In this document: in pieces, positions 26,703 to 35,611 of the stretch
Numbering within the stretch: position 1 is the stretch's first letter
Layout of the letters: every line of letters starts with the position of its first letter
Assembly (NCBI GenBank): GCA_934318045.1
Contig: CAKREY010000007.1
Coordinates: forward strand, 1-64,000
DNA length: 64,000 nt
DNA from: Coprococcus_C sp934318045
GTDB lineage: Bacteria > Bacillota > Clostridia > Lachnospirales > Lachnospiraceae
Reading direction: 5' to 3'
The notes under the pieces: generated by a model
The model's database searches: none
Told to the model about the DNA's origin: nothing
What the model saw: the letters and a program-made list of their open reading frames with translations, nothing else
Translations under genes and position numbers: made by a program

Positions 26703-27819
26703 TAAAAAAGACGAATACTTTGCTTTTCAATCCAAACTCATTCGACGAGTTTGCATGAATGTCATTACCTCTATCGTTGTGGTGGTGGGGCTGTATCTTT
26801 TTATCTGGAAAGAGCGAATGGGCGATCTGATTGTATGGATTCTGGAAACCGTATTCGACATGAAGCATGAAGCGGCATTTTATTATTACAGTGACCATTT
26901 TCGAGGTAATAAAGAAATTTTTTTCGCTGTGGCCGTTCTTCTAATATTTACAGTCCTCATGGTACGAATTTTCCGGTGGGTTACCGGCTATTTCAGAGAG
27001 GTCAATCAAGGGATAGAGTCATTGCTGGCAGACGATGAAAAGCAAATCCGGTTGTCACCGGAAATGCTGCCATTTGAGCAGAAGCTAAACTCTGTAAAAC
27101 AAACTTTAGCAGAACGAAAAATGGAAACCGCTTTGGCTGAACAGCGGAAAGACGAATTGGTTATGTACCTGGCCCATGATATTCGGACCCCACTCACATC
27201 TGTAATTGGATACCTCAATCTGTTGGAGGAAGATCCGAATATGCCCCCTGAGCAGAGGGCTGCACGGGTTCATATCGCGTTGGAAAAAGCCTACCGACTG
27301 GAGACGATGGTAAATGAATTCTTTGAGATCACAAAATATAAATCTCAGAAAATCACCTTGTCCAAGGAAACCATCGACCTTTATTATATGCTGGTCCAAC
27401 TATCGGATGAATTGTCTCCTGTTTTGGCTCCCAGGGGAAACACCGTTACCCTGCATCTTGACGAGAACTTGACCATCGAAGCCGATCCGGAAAAGCTGGC
27501 AAGGGTATTCAACAACATTCTGAAAAATGCCGCATCGTATAGCTTCCCACATACCGAGATTGTGATCTCCGCAGAAAAATTGGAACATGAAGTCATCATT
27601 CGGTTTCAGAACAGCGGCGAAGATATTCCGAATGAGGCATTGGCGTCGCTTTTCGATAAATTCTACCGGGGAGATCAGTCTCGTTCCTCTGATACAGGCG
27701 GCACAGGGCTTGGATTAGCCATAGCAAAGGAGATTGTCACGCTGCATGGCGGGGCAATCAGCGCATCCAGCAAAAATCATGTGGTTACATTTACAGTCTC
27801 TTTGCCGTTGTCAAATTAG
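26692..27819 (+). CDS. vanS: VanS-type sensor histidine kinase
   Basis: 375 residues with a TTG start behind GGGGGGTAGG, overlapping vanR by 11 bp. Two membrane spans (about 18-38 and 73-90) enclose a short external loop, as in other VanS proteins. A HAMP-like segment follows, then the H box AHDIRTPLTSVIGYL, the N box FNNILKNAASYS and the G boxes DTGGTGLGLAIAKE. It is expected to phosphorylate VanR and sense cell-wall stress or glycopeptides. Confidence 0.9.
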   Translation: MKVDKKDEYFAFQSKLIRRVCMNVITSIVVVVGLYLFIWKERMGDLIVWILETVFDMKHEAAFYYYSDHFRGNKEIFFAVAVLLIFTVLMVRIFRWVTGYFREVNQGIESLLADDEKQIRLSPEMLPFEQKLNSVKQTLAERKMETALAEQRKDELVMYLAHDIRTPLTSVIGYLNLLEEDPNMPPEQRAARVHIALEKAYRLETMVNEFFEITKYKSQKITLSKETIDLYYMLVQLSDELSPVLAPRGNTVTLHLDENLTIEADPEKLARVFNNILKNAASYSFPHTEIVISAEKLEHEVIIRFQNSGEDIPNEALASLFDKFYRGDQSRSSDTGGTGLGLAIAKEIVTLHGGAISASSKNHVVTFTVSLPLSN

Positions 27820-27942
27820 CAATTTCTTAGGATTTTTTTAGGAAATAAACAACTTCATATTAAAGTTCCAAGCGCCGTTGTTCAGTACAATAAATGCTGA
27901 CAGGGGCGCTTTTGTTCCCCTTCAGAAAGGAGACTTTATATG

Positions 27943-28767
27943 ATGGAAGAAAAAATGCTGCCTGTTCCAAATGAAGGTCATCGTCGGAGGCAAAAGCAGC
28001 GGCGGAGGCGCTTTCCTTGGGGAAGTATTGCCACAGTCATTCTGGTCGTGGCTGTTTGTGTATATGCGTTCACATTGTTTGGAGATAAAGAATCGCCTGA
28101 AAATTCCCAAGTAAACGACACCACAACGCAGAGGTCTGATGCTGTGCAAGTTGGCCTTTTGGGTGAAAGCTCACCCCAAAACACGCAGACAGCAAATGAT
28201 GACACCGACTGGAACTTGGTGTTGGTAAACTATGAAAACGCGCTCCCCGAAAACTATGAGCCAAAACTGGTAGAGGTGCCCGGCGGTGAGAAAGTAGATG
28301 AACGCATCTATGATCCTCTCATGGAGATGTTGGAAGCAGCAAAGGAAGGAAATTGGGATCAACTGCCTATGGTCGTATCCGGTTACCGCACGCAGAAAAA
28401 GCAGCGGCAGCTCTATGACGACAAAGTGGCTGGATACCTCAAAGAGGGAAATTCCCAGAGCGAAGCGGAGGAACTGGCAAAGCAATGGGTATCGGTTCCC
28501 GGATACAGTGAACATCAAATTGGTTTAGCCGTTGACATCAACGGAGCCACCTATGATCTTTATTTATGGCTGCAAGAAAACAGCTACAAATACGGTTTTA
28601 TCTTCCGTTACCCTGGAGATAAAACCGACATCACGGGCGTTGCCGAGGAAGTATGGCATTATCGGTATGTTGGCGTTGAGGCCGCCACAGAGATGCATGA
28701 AAAAGGGCTGTGCCTGGAGGAATATTTGGCAGAAAGGCACGCAGAGATTTCGACAATCAGGTTCTGA
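27943..28767 (+). CDS. vanY: VanY-type D-alanyl-D-alanine carboxypeptidase
   Basis: 274 residues from 27943 (an adjacent ATG at 27940 is equally possible). It has a basic N-terminus and one membrane span at about 25-46, then an extracytoplasmic M15B peptidase domain. The zinc motif SEHQIGLAVD and the catalytic EVWH are intact, and VVSGYRTQKKQ is the family motif. The enzyme removes the terminal D-Ala of peptidoglycan pentapeptides, lowering glycopeptide targets. It is the only van effector here. Confidence 0.9.
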   Translation: MEEKMLPVPNEGHRRRQKQRRRRFPWGSIATVILVVAVCVYAFTLFGDKESPENSQVNDTTTQRSDAVQVGLLGESSPQNTQTANDDTDWNLVLVNYENALPENYEPKLVEVPGGEKVDERIYDPLMEMLEAAKEGNWDQLPMVVSGYRTQKKQRQLYDDKVAGYLKEGNSQSEAEELAKQWVSVPGYSEHQIGLAVDINGATYDLYLWLQENSYKYGFIFRYPGDKTDITGVAEEVWHYRYVGVEAATEMHEKGLCLEEYLAERHAEISTIRF

Positions 28768-28915
28768 AATCAATTGGGGCACAGGACTTATATGATAAGA
28801 TAAAAGAATCTCTATTGTTGTTACAACACACCGGACACTGTGTAAAATGAAAAGGAGCTTTTGTTAAAGGAATAGGGAATTGTAAAAAATGTCGGGTTAA
28901 ATAAATATTCACCTA

Positions 28916-28944
28916 TTGATTTTATGTCTCTTATGAGTTAGAAT
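28916..28944 (+). promoter_or_regulatory. Candidate promoter of the ChW protein gene
   Basis: TTGATT (28916-28921), 17-bp spacer, TAGAAT (28939-28944). About 110 nt of leader follow. In the 28768-29056 gap I see no gene. Confidence 0.45.
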
Positions 28945-29056
28945 GTTTGACGTATGTAGAAATGGGGAAAATCCTGTATGTTTGTGTAAGTGCCCTTCAT
29001 ATGAACATAGGGATTGGAACTATCACCAAGTAGAATATCAAAGGAGGAGAGAAAAC

Positions 29057-31237
29057 ATGCAAAAATGTATTAAGAAGCTTTTTGCTGCTCTTATGGCATT
29101 GGCAGTTGCAGTCAGCGTAATCACAACCGGTTCCCTGACATCAGAAGCTGCTACCAGTGTTCCGACAGTCGAGTATCGTGTACATGTACAGAAAAATGGC
29201 TGGCAGGAATTCCGTAAGAACGGTCAATTAGCAGGTACAACAGGCGAAGCTAAGAGACTTGAAGGTATTGAAATCAAAGTTGAAGGCAACGCAAATCTTG
29301 GAATCCAGTACAGAACTCATGTCCAAAGCATTGGATGGGAGAAAAACTGGAGAGAAAATGGTGGCATGAGTGGAACATCAGCTCAGGCAAAGAGACTTGA
29401 GGCTATCCAGATTAAGCTGACAGGCGCTGATGCAGGTAAGTACGATGTATATTACAGAGTACATGCACAGACATATGGCTGGTTAGGATGGGCTAAGAAC
29501 GGTGCTCCAGCAGGAACATCAGCTCAGGCAAAGAGACTTGAGGCTATCGAAATCCAGATCCTTCCAAAGGGCACACTTCCAAGCACAGGATCTATGGGTT
29601 GTTCTTTCGTAGGACTTGGAAAGGTACCAACAGGTGAAGCTGCTGGTGTAGTAACTTATTCTGTACACGTTCAGTCTTATGGCGACCAGGCAGCAGTCAG
29701 TGATGGCGCAGTTGCAGGTACATTTGGTGAGGCAAAGAGACTGGAAGGTATCAAGATCAGCCTGAACACAGCAAAACTTGACATCGCTGGTCTGACAGGC
29801 GGAATCACTTACAGAACTCATGTCCAGACATACGGCTGGAGAACTTGGTCAAGTGATGGCGCTCTTAACGGTACAAGAGCTGAAGCAAAGAGACTGGAAG
29901 CAATCGAAATTAAGCTTACAGGCGAAGTTGCAAATTACTATGATGTATATTACAGAGTACATGCACAGACATATGGCTGGTTAGGATGGGCCAAGAATGG
30001 TCAGACATCCGGTACAGCAGGTTTGGCTAAGCGTCTGGAAGGTATCCAGATCTGCGTAGTTCCAAAGGGAACAGCAGCTCCTGGACAGGATCCTGCAGCT
30101 ACAACTAATCCATATGTAAGCCAGGTTGTTAAGGGCGCAGCTGCAACACAGGAAATCGCAGCAACAAGCCTTTCTATCGCAACAACAAAGGCATCTATCA
30201 ATGTTGGTGATACAGATACAGTGAAGGCTACATTTGCTCCTGCTGATGCAACAAACAAGAGACTTGTTTACACATCTTCAGATGAGTCTGTGGCAACGGT
30301 TGATGCTTCTGGTAAGATTACAGCTGTTAAGGCAGGTAAGGCTACAATCACAGCAACTACAACAGATGGTTCTAAGAAGTCTGCAACTGTTGAGGTTACA
30401 GTTGTAACTCCTGTAGCAAAGATTCTTGCCGCTAAGACAAAGATCACACTTGCTCCTGGTAAGACAGAGAAGGCTCAGATTGAGTTCGTTCCTGCGGATG
30501 CAACAAACAAGGGTGTAACATATGCAACATCTGATAAGAAGGTTGCTACAGTTGCTGAGGATGGTACAATCACAGCAGTTGCCCGTGGTGTTGCTCAGAT
30601 TATTGTAACATCTAAGGAGAATGCAAAGGCTCAGACTATGATCGAAGTCACAGTTAAGGATTCTGTTGTTACAAAGGTAACTGTTACTGACAAGGCTGAC
30701 GCTACACTTACATTCAATGGTGTTGGTGATACACTCGTAGCTGATTTGGATGATGCTGTTAAGAATTGCAATTCAGAGCTTCAGGGCCTGAAGGGTGAAG
30801 ATTGGACAGCCAAGACATCTGATGGTCAGACATATACTGTAAAGTATGATGGCGAAAAGCTTACATACCTTAAGGGTGGTGAAGTGATTACAGATATCGC
30901 AAAGCGCGTACAGGGTAAGGAAATGACTCTTACAGCTCCTGTAAACGCTGGCAAGGCTGATACAGTAATCAAAGCAGCTGAAGCAATTCAGAACAAGAGT
31001 GCTTATGCAGATAATAAGTCTGTAAAGGCTACAATCACACTCAAGAAGACAAATGAGTACGCAATCAAGGATACAGTCGTTGACAAGACATACACAACTG
31101 CAAATATCGCTGGTACTACTTACAAGGTATACTTCGAGAACGGTGCAATGTATGTTGTTGGCAATGTAACAGATGTACCATTCTTCAAGAACATGGTAAC
31201 AGATGGCGTTGCGAAATTAGAAGTTGTTAATAAGTAA
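29057..31237 (+). CDS. Secreted ChW-repeat and Ig-like (Big_2) surface protein
   Basis: 726 residues. The start at 29057 (MQKCIKKLFAALMALAV) lies behind AAGGAGGAG and opens a signal peptide ending near SEAAT; a longer frame from 28943 is rejected. Six clostridial hydrophobic-W (ChW) repeats follow (YRVHVQxxGW...G..AGT...AKRLEAIxI) across about residues 40-340, the fourth lacking its Trp. Two Big_2 Ig-like domains (VATVDASGKITAVKAGKATI, VATVAEDGTITAVARGVAQI) span about 370-530, then a C-terminal domain of unknown fold. There is no sortase motif. Probably a cell-surface adhesin or glycan-binding protein. Codon use is highly biased, suggesting abundant expression. Confidence 0.9.
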   Translation: MQKCIKKLFAALMALAVAVSVITTGSLTSEAATSVPTVEYRVHVQKNGWQEFRKNGQLAGTTGEAKRLEGIEIKVEGNANLGIQYRTHVQSIGWEKNWRENGGMSGTSAQAKRLEAIQIKLTGADAGKYDVYYRVHAQTYGWLGWAKNGAPAGTSAQAKRLEAIEIQILPKGTLPSTGSMGCSFVGLGKVPTGEAAGVVTYSVHVQSYGDQAAVSDGAVAGTFGEAKRLEGIKISLNTAKLDIAGLTGGITYRTHVQTYGWRTWSSDGALNGTRAEAKRLEAIEIKLTGEVANYYDVYYRVHAQTYGWLGWAKNGQTSGTAGLAKRLEGIQICVVPKGTAAPGQDPAATTNPYVSQVVKGAAATQEIAATSLSIATTKASINVGDTDTVKATFAPADATNKRLVYTSSDESVATVDASGKITAVKAGKATITATTTDGSKKSATVEVTVVTPVAKILAAKTKITLAPGKTEKAQIEFVPADATNKGVTYATSDKKVATVAEDGTITAVARGVAQIIVTSKENAKAQTMIEVTVKDSVVTKVTVTDKADATLTFNGVGDTLVADLDDAVKNCNSELQGLKGEDWTAKTSDGQTYTVKYDGEKLTYLKGGEVITDIAKRVQGKEMTLTAPVNAGKADTVIKAAEAIQNKSAYADNKSVKATITLKKTNEYAIKDTVVDKTYTTANIAGTTYKVYFENGAMYVVGNVTDVPFFKNMVTDGVAKLEVVNK

Positions 31238-31267
31238 TCCAATCTGTACAAACTAAAATGTATATAG

Positions 31268-31296
31268 AGGCTGTTACACTATGTAGCAGCCTTTAT
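31268..31296 (+). terminator. Terminator of the ChW protein gene
   Basis: Eleven-pair stem AGGCTGTTACA/TGTAGCAGCCT with one G-U pair, loop CTA, then TTTAT. Confidence 0.8.
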
Positions 31297-31324
31297 ATGC
31301 TTTTATAAAAATGATATGTTTAGC

Positions 31325-31360
31325 AAATTGCAAAAATTCTCTACATACTTTTTGCAATTT
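31325..31360. repeat. Perfect 12-bp inverted repeat upstream of the EPS control locus
   Basis: AAATTGCAAAAA (31325-31336) and TTTTTGCAATTT (31349-31360) with a 12-bp spacer, 64 bp before the next start codon. It fits an operator for a dimeric regulator or a leader hairpin. Confidence 0.6.
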
Positions 31361-31423
31361 CCCAAGCATATCCAACTTATGATTTGGAGAGAAACAATCA
31401 ATAAACGAGGGGAAAATCAATTT

Positions 31424-33067
31424 ATGAATTCCAAAGATAAGCGCTTTCAAATAAAAAAACATCTGGTTCATCTGCTGGCAATCGCTCTGGTTGTCCCGGC
31501 GATGGTAATCGGATGTTCTATCCATGCGCTGGCGGGCGACATCAACGGAGAAGAAGCCCGTGTCATCGGCGCAGCATCCGGCACATTTTATTATAACAAT
31601 GAAGCATATGCGGCAAAGGGCGAGTATATCAGTCAGTTGTCAGCATATCTGGCACAGGATGATGTCAATCTGACTGCTGCACAGGCAGATGCAGCTATCT
31701 CAGAGATGTATGGAAGCATCGGACAGGGTGTTGCGGAAGGATATCTGTATAAAATCGGCGGAGAAGACACGACAACCGAGGAAAAAACGACAGAGAACAA
31801 GACGACAGAGACACAAAAACCGCCAATCATGGTGATTCCTACTGAGGAACCGGCCGGGACGACAGAACAGCCAAAGGCCGGTGAAACAGGAAAGGATGCG
31901 GAAAGTCCGGCTACAACACAGGAAGAAACTGCTGCGATGGAACAGTCAACTGCGGCTGCGACAACCGAAGCAGTGATCGAACAGGTGGATGAAGACAAGG
32001 CAGACGGAAAAGTAAAGTACGATGTAGAACATCATACGATGGTATATGAGAACAAAGATGGAAGTGAAGTAAAAGAACTGCCATCCGTGGAACATCCGAT
32101 GGATGTGTCACGGTATGTAAATACCGGTATCCTCATTATCCTTGTTATGTCTGCGATAATTTTGCTGGATGTACTAGGTTTGTATCTTGGAAAGTGTTTC
32201 CCAAGACAGAAGAAAAAGAGAAACCGGAAGACCGCACACTACTATGTGAACCATAAGATGCGTAGCACATACCGGAAGATCACGGGACATACATTTACAG
32301 TGTTGATTGCATGTCATGTGCTGACATTTGCCCTGTTACTCGGTGTCGGTGCCAGCGTATTCCGTCAGTCATTTGTCGTGGATAACCTGACATCCAGTGG
32401 GTATTACCGGTATGTCTATGATGACATGCGCAATACAATCAAGCGGGAGCTTGCAAAACAGGACCCGGCAGCCGTGGATGCGCTTTTGAAGCAGGTCGGT
32501 TACGATGCGTTTTTAAATAGTGCAAAGAAACAGGCAGTCTGCAGTCTGCAGGGAGACGTAACAAAATACGATGGGGAAGCATTGCAAGAGAAACTGATGG
32601 CGACAGAATGTGGATTGACGGAAGAAAATCAGCAGATCTGTGCAAATGTGATCGTCGGAAATGTACAGACGTATTCCGCGGATATGATCTGCTCAAGCAT
32701 CTATGGTATCAAGCAGGGATATATGGATTTTGTGAAGCATACGATTCCAATCATGGCAGTGAACCTGATTTTGATGGCAGTCGTTGCGATTTTGATGGAT
32801 CGATACCGCCACCGTGGCGTTCGATATATAGCAAGAGGCGTAATTGCAGGTGCGGCACTCACCGTGATTTTGGCGGGTGTGGCATATATTGCGAAACCAT
32901 ATCAGAAGATTTATATACAGCCTTCGAGCCTGTATCTTTTCGTGCGGGAGTACATACAGCACGCGGCGGTGATTGTCGCGGCGGTCGCATGTATCTTTGT
33001 ACTCGCCGGCGCAGGATTGATGGCACTGGTTGGCGTGATACGCAAAAGACAAATGGAAGACGATTAA
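31424..33067 (+). CDS. Multi-span membrane protein heading the EPS control locus
   Basis: 547 residues from 31424 (GAGGGG upstream); an in-frame ATG at 31316 precedes the inverted repeat and is less likely. The N-terminal span ends in AMVIGC, which could be a lipobox, followed by an external domain of about 90 residues and a Thr/Glu/Ala-rich linker (residues 110-200). Five further spans follow (around 230, 300, 430, 465, 500). No enzyme motif is visible. It is 12 bp upstream of the phosphatase gene, so it probably acts in the same capsule or exopolysaccharide pathway, but its role is not recognised. Confidence 0.7.
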   Translation: MNSKDKRFQIKKHLVHLLAIALVVPAMVIGCSIHALAGDINGEEARVIGAASGTFYYNNEAYAAKGEYISQLSAYLAQDDVNLTAAQADAAISEMYGSIGQGVAEGYLYKIGGEDTTTEEKTTENKTTETQKPPIMVIPTEEPAGTTEQPKAGETGKDAESPATTQEETAAMEQSTAAATTEAVIEQVDEDKADGKVKYDVEHHTMVYENKDGSEVKELPSVEHPMDVSRYVNTGILIILVMSAIILLDVLGLYLGKCFPRQKKKRNRKTAHYYVNHKMRSTYRKITGHTFTVLIACHVLTFALLLGVGASVFRQSFVVDNLTSSGYYRYVYDDMRNTIKRELAKQDPAAVDALLKQVGYDAFLNSAKKQAVCSLQGDVTKYDGEALQEKLMATECGLTEENQQICANVIVGNVQTYSADMICSSIYGIKQGYMDFVKHTIPIMAVNLILMAVVAILMDRYRHRGVRYIARGVIAGAALTVILAGVAYIAKPYQKIYIQPSSLYLFVREYIQHAAVIVAAVACIFVLAGAGLMALVGVIRKRQMEDD

Positions 33068-33079
33068 GGGGAAGAACAG

Positions 33080-33805
33080 TTGAAGATGATAGACGTGCAT
33101 TGTCATGTACTTCCAGGCGTTGATGATGGCTCCAAGAATACCGAGATGTCGATGGATATGATTGACATCGCATATACACAAGGTATCCGGGGGATGGTTC
33201 TGACACCGCATTATTACCTGGGTCATACGCAGGAAAATGGGGAAGCGTTCAAGAAGATATTCGCCACATTTAAAGAAGAAGTGCATGCAAAATATGCAGA
33301 TTATGAATTGTATCTTGGAAATGAGATTTACTGGAACAAAGGTGTGATCGAAGCGCTGAAAGATGGCCGGATCAACACGATGAATGATACGAAATACGTG
33401 CTGGTGGAGTTTGCGCCAGCGGCAGAGTATTCGGATATCTTTGATGCAATCCGGTCACTCGCAATGGCGGGATACCGGCCACTGGTTGCACATATGGAGC
33501 GGTACCATGCATTGACAAAACGGATTGAACGTGTGGAGGAAGTCTGTGAGAATGGAGCAATCCTCCAGATGAATGCAGACAGTCTGGTTGGCAGCCGGTT
33601 TGACAGCCACGTAAAATGGTGCAGGAAGCTGATGCAGGAAGGTTACATCAGTATGATTGGTACCGACGCACACAATACGGATGACCGGGCACCTTTTGTG
33701 AAGGATGCACTTGCGTGGATGGAGAAAAAGGTGGATTCGGATCTGCTTGAGGATGTGCTCTGGAAAAATGCAGAGCGATTACTTCGCAATGAGCGGTTGG
33801 ATTAA
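33080..33805 (+). CDS. PHP-type protein tyrosine phosphatase (CpsB/YwqE-like)
   Basis: 241 residues. The manganese-dependent PHP motif HCHVLPGVDDGS is at the N-terminus, and HMERY and GTDAHN carry further metal ligands. Such enzymes dephosphorylate the bacterial tyrosine kinase encoded next door, tuning polysaccharide synthesis. The start is TTG at 33080 behind AAGGGGAAG; ATG at 33086 is an alternative. Confidence 0.9.
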   Translation: MKMIDVHCHVLPGVDDGSKNTEMSMDMIDIAYTQGIRGMVLTPHYYLGHTQENGEAFKKIFATFKEEVHAKYADYELYLGNEIYWNKGVIEALKDGRINTMNDTKYVLVEFAPAAEYSDIFDAIRSLAMAGYRPLVAHMERYHALTKRIERVEEVCENGAILQMNADSLVGSRFDSHVKWCRKLMQEGYISMIGTDAHNTDDRAPFVKDALAWMEKKVDSDLLEDVLWKNAERLLRNERLD

Positions 33806-33873
33806 AACATATACATCCGGGCATATACCGAAAGGCAAATGGATAAAAAGGAAGGATAAAGGATTGAGGGAAA

Positions 33874-34644
33874 ATGGAAAACGATAAGAAACTGCAGACG
33901 CAACAGAATAATACAGAAGAGATTGATTTGAAGGAGTTGTTTCTCGTGCTGTGGTCAAAGATATGGATTTTGATTGCAGCTGCTGTCGGAGGGGCAGTGA
34001 TTGCAGCACTTTATACGATTTTATGTGTCACACCAATGTATGAATCAAGCTCATCACTTTATATCCTGTCGAAGACAACCACACTTACATCCTTGACGGA
34101 CTTGCAGCTTGGTTCCCAGCTGACACAGGATTATATGGTTCTTGCAAAAAGCCGGAACGTTGTGGAAGATGTAATCAAAGATTTGGATCTTGATATGACA
34201 TATGAACAGTTCCTGGATACGGTTTCCATCTCCAATGATTCCAATACGCGTATCCTGACGCTTTCTGTAAAGAATGCGGATCCATATATGGCGAAGACAA
34301 TCGTGGATAAATATGCAGAAGTAACTGCAAAGAAAACAGCGGATGTGATGGCAACCGAAGTGCCGAATGTAGTGGACTGCGGTGTTGTGGCAGATCATCC
34401 GGTTTCACCAAATACAAAGAAAAACATCGTTCTGGGCGGCTTGATTTTCTTCGTTGTGGCTGCTGGTGTGATTATCGTCCGTTACCTCATGGATGATTCA
34501 ATCAAGACAGCGGATGACGCAGAGAAGTACTTAGGTCTTACAAACCTTGGCTCAATTCCTGTATATTCCGGTGAGAAGAAAGGAAACGGGAAAGGGAAGA
34601 AAGCAAAGAAAAGCAGCAAGAGTACAATGAAGAAGAGCGCATAA
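33874..34644 (+). CDS. Polysaccharide chain-length regulator (Wzz/CpsC-like)
   Basis: 256 residues. Spans at about 28-50 and 178-198 bracket an external domain (MYESSSSLYILSKTTT...). The C-terminal cytoplasmic tail ends in a Lys-rich stretch. In Firmicutes this protein activates the partner tyrosine kinase and sets polymer length. It precedes the kinase gene by 14 bp. Confidence 0.9.
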   Translation: MENDKKLQTQQNNTEEIDLKELFLVLWSKIWILIAAAVGGAVIAALYTILCVTPMYESSSSLYILSKTTTLTSLTDLQLGSQLTQDYMVLAKSRNVVEDVIKDLDLDMTYEQFLDTVSISNDSNTRILTLSVKNADPYMAKTIVDKYAEVTAKKTADVMATEVPNVVDCGVVADHPVSPNTKKNIVLGGLIFFVVAAGVIIVRYLMDDSIKTADDAEKYLGLTNLGSIPVYSGEKKGNGKGKKAKKSSKSTMKKSA

Positions 34645-34658
34645 TGAGGGGATAAGAG

Positions 34659-35396
34659 ATGAAGAAGATAGTTCTTGAGAAGTTAGAAGAGTTAAATTAT
34701 AACGCGCGGGAGTCCTACAAGGCGCTCCGTACCAATATCCAGTTTCTAGGAAGCGATATAAAGACGATTGCATTTACATCGGCTACACCAAACGAAGGAA
34801 AATCAACTGTTTCATTCGAACTTGCACGGACGATGACGGAGGCTGGCAAGAAGGTTTTGCATATCGATGCGGATATTCGTAAATCAGTTGCACTTGTACG
34901 TCACGGAATCAGCGAAGAAGTTGTGGGTCTTTCCCATTATCTTTCCGGACAAAAGAAACTGGATGAAGTAATTTATGAGACAAACGTTGAAAATTTACAT
35001 ATGATCTTTTCCGGGCAGAGTGCACCGAACCCGTCAGAACTTTTGGGAAATGATTTGTTTAAAGCATTGGTGGAAAAAGGGAAAGAAGACTACGATTATG
35101 TGATTGTAGACTGTCCGCCGCTTGGCTCGGTTATTGATGCGGCGATCGTTGCGCAGAACTGTGATGGAGCGATTATCGTGATTGCTGCAGATTCGATCAG
35201 CTATCGGTTAGAGCAGAAAGTGAAAGAACAGTTGGAGAAGTCCGGCTGTCGTATCCTTGGAACTGTCATGAACAAAGTAGAGGTTGCCGGAAAAGCATAC
35301 GGTAAGTATTATGGCAAATACTATGGCAAGTATTACGGCAAATACTATGGAAATTATGGTTCGTACGGGTCATATGGACACGAGGAAAGTAAATAA
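34659..35396 (+). CDS. Bacterial tyrosine kinase (CpsD/YwqD-like)
   Basis: 245 residues. Walker A TPNEGKST, A' LHIDADIRKS and B VIVDCPP define a BY-kinase. The tail is a striking tandem of YGKYYGKYYGK units with about ten Tyr, the autophosphorylation cluster. It works with the chain-length regulator and is reversed by the PHP phosphatase. No glycosyltransferase genes follow; the locus ends at a terminator. Confidence 0.92.
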   Translation: MKKIVLEKLEELNYNARESYKALRTNIQFLGSDIKTIAFTSATPNEGKSTVSFELARTMTEAGKKVLHIDADIRKSVALVRHGISEEVVGLSHYLSGQKKLDEVIYETNVENLHMIFSGQSAPNPSELLGNDLFKALVEKGKEDYDYVIVDCPPLGSVIDAAIVAQNCDGAIIVIAADSISYRLEQKVKEQLEKSGCRILGTVMNKVEVAGKAYGKYYGKYYGKYYGKYYGNYGSYGSYGHEESK

Positions 35397-35426
35397 TTAC
35401 ATTTGTATGGTGTAGCGTACGATAGA

Positions 35427-35454
35427 AAAGTCCTGTGAAAACAGGGCTTTTTTT
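35427..35454 (+). terminator. Terminator of the EPS control locus
   Basis: Stem AAAGTCCTGT/ACAGGGCTTT with a GAAA loop and a T run. Confidence 0.85.
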
Positions 35455-35611
35455 GTATCGACGGATGCGGGGAAATACCTTATTTACAGAAAATGGAAAC
35501 GATATGAAACAATGAGACAAATATATGATAGAACCGAATGTAAAAAATATGTATAATAAATAGATAGTATGTAAAAAGGGGGGAAGAAGGAATTATATCC
35601 TTCAGTGTTGT

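Noticed and set aside
27878..27918. Terminator between vanS and vanY
   Set aside because: AAGCGCC/GGGCGCTT can pair, but over a long imperfect loop and with only a short interrupted T stretch; attenuation is possible, but support is weak.
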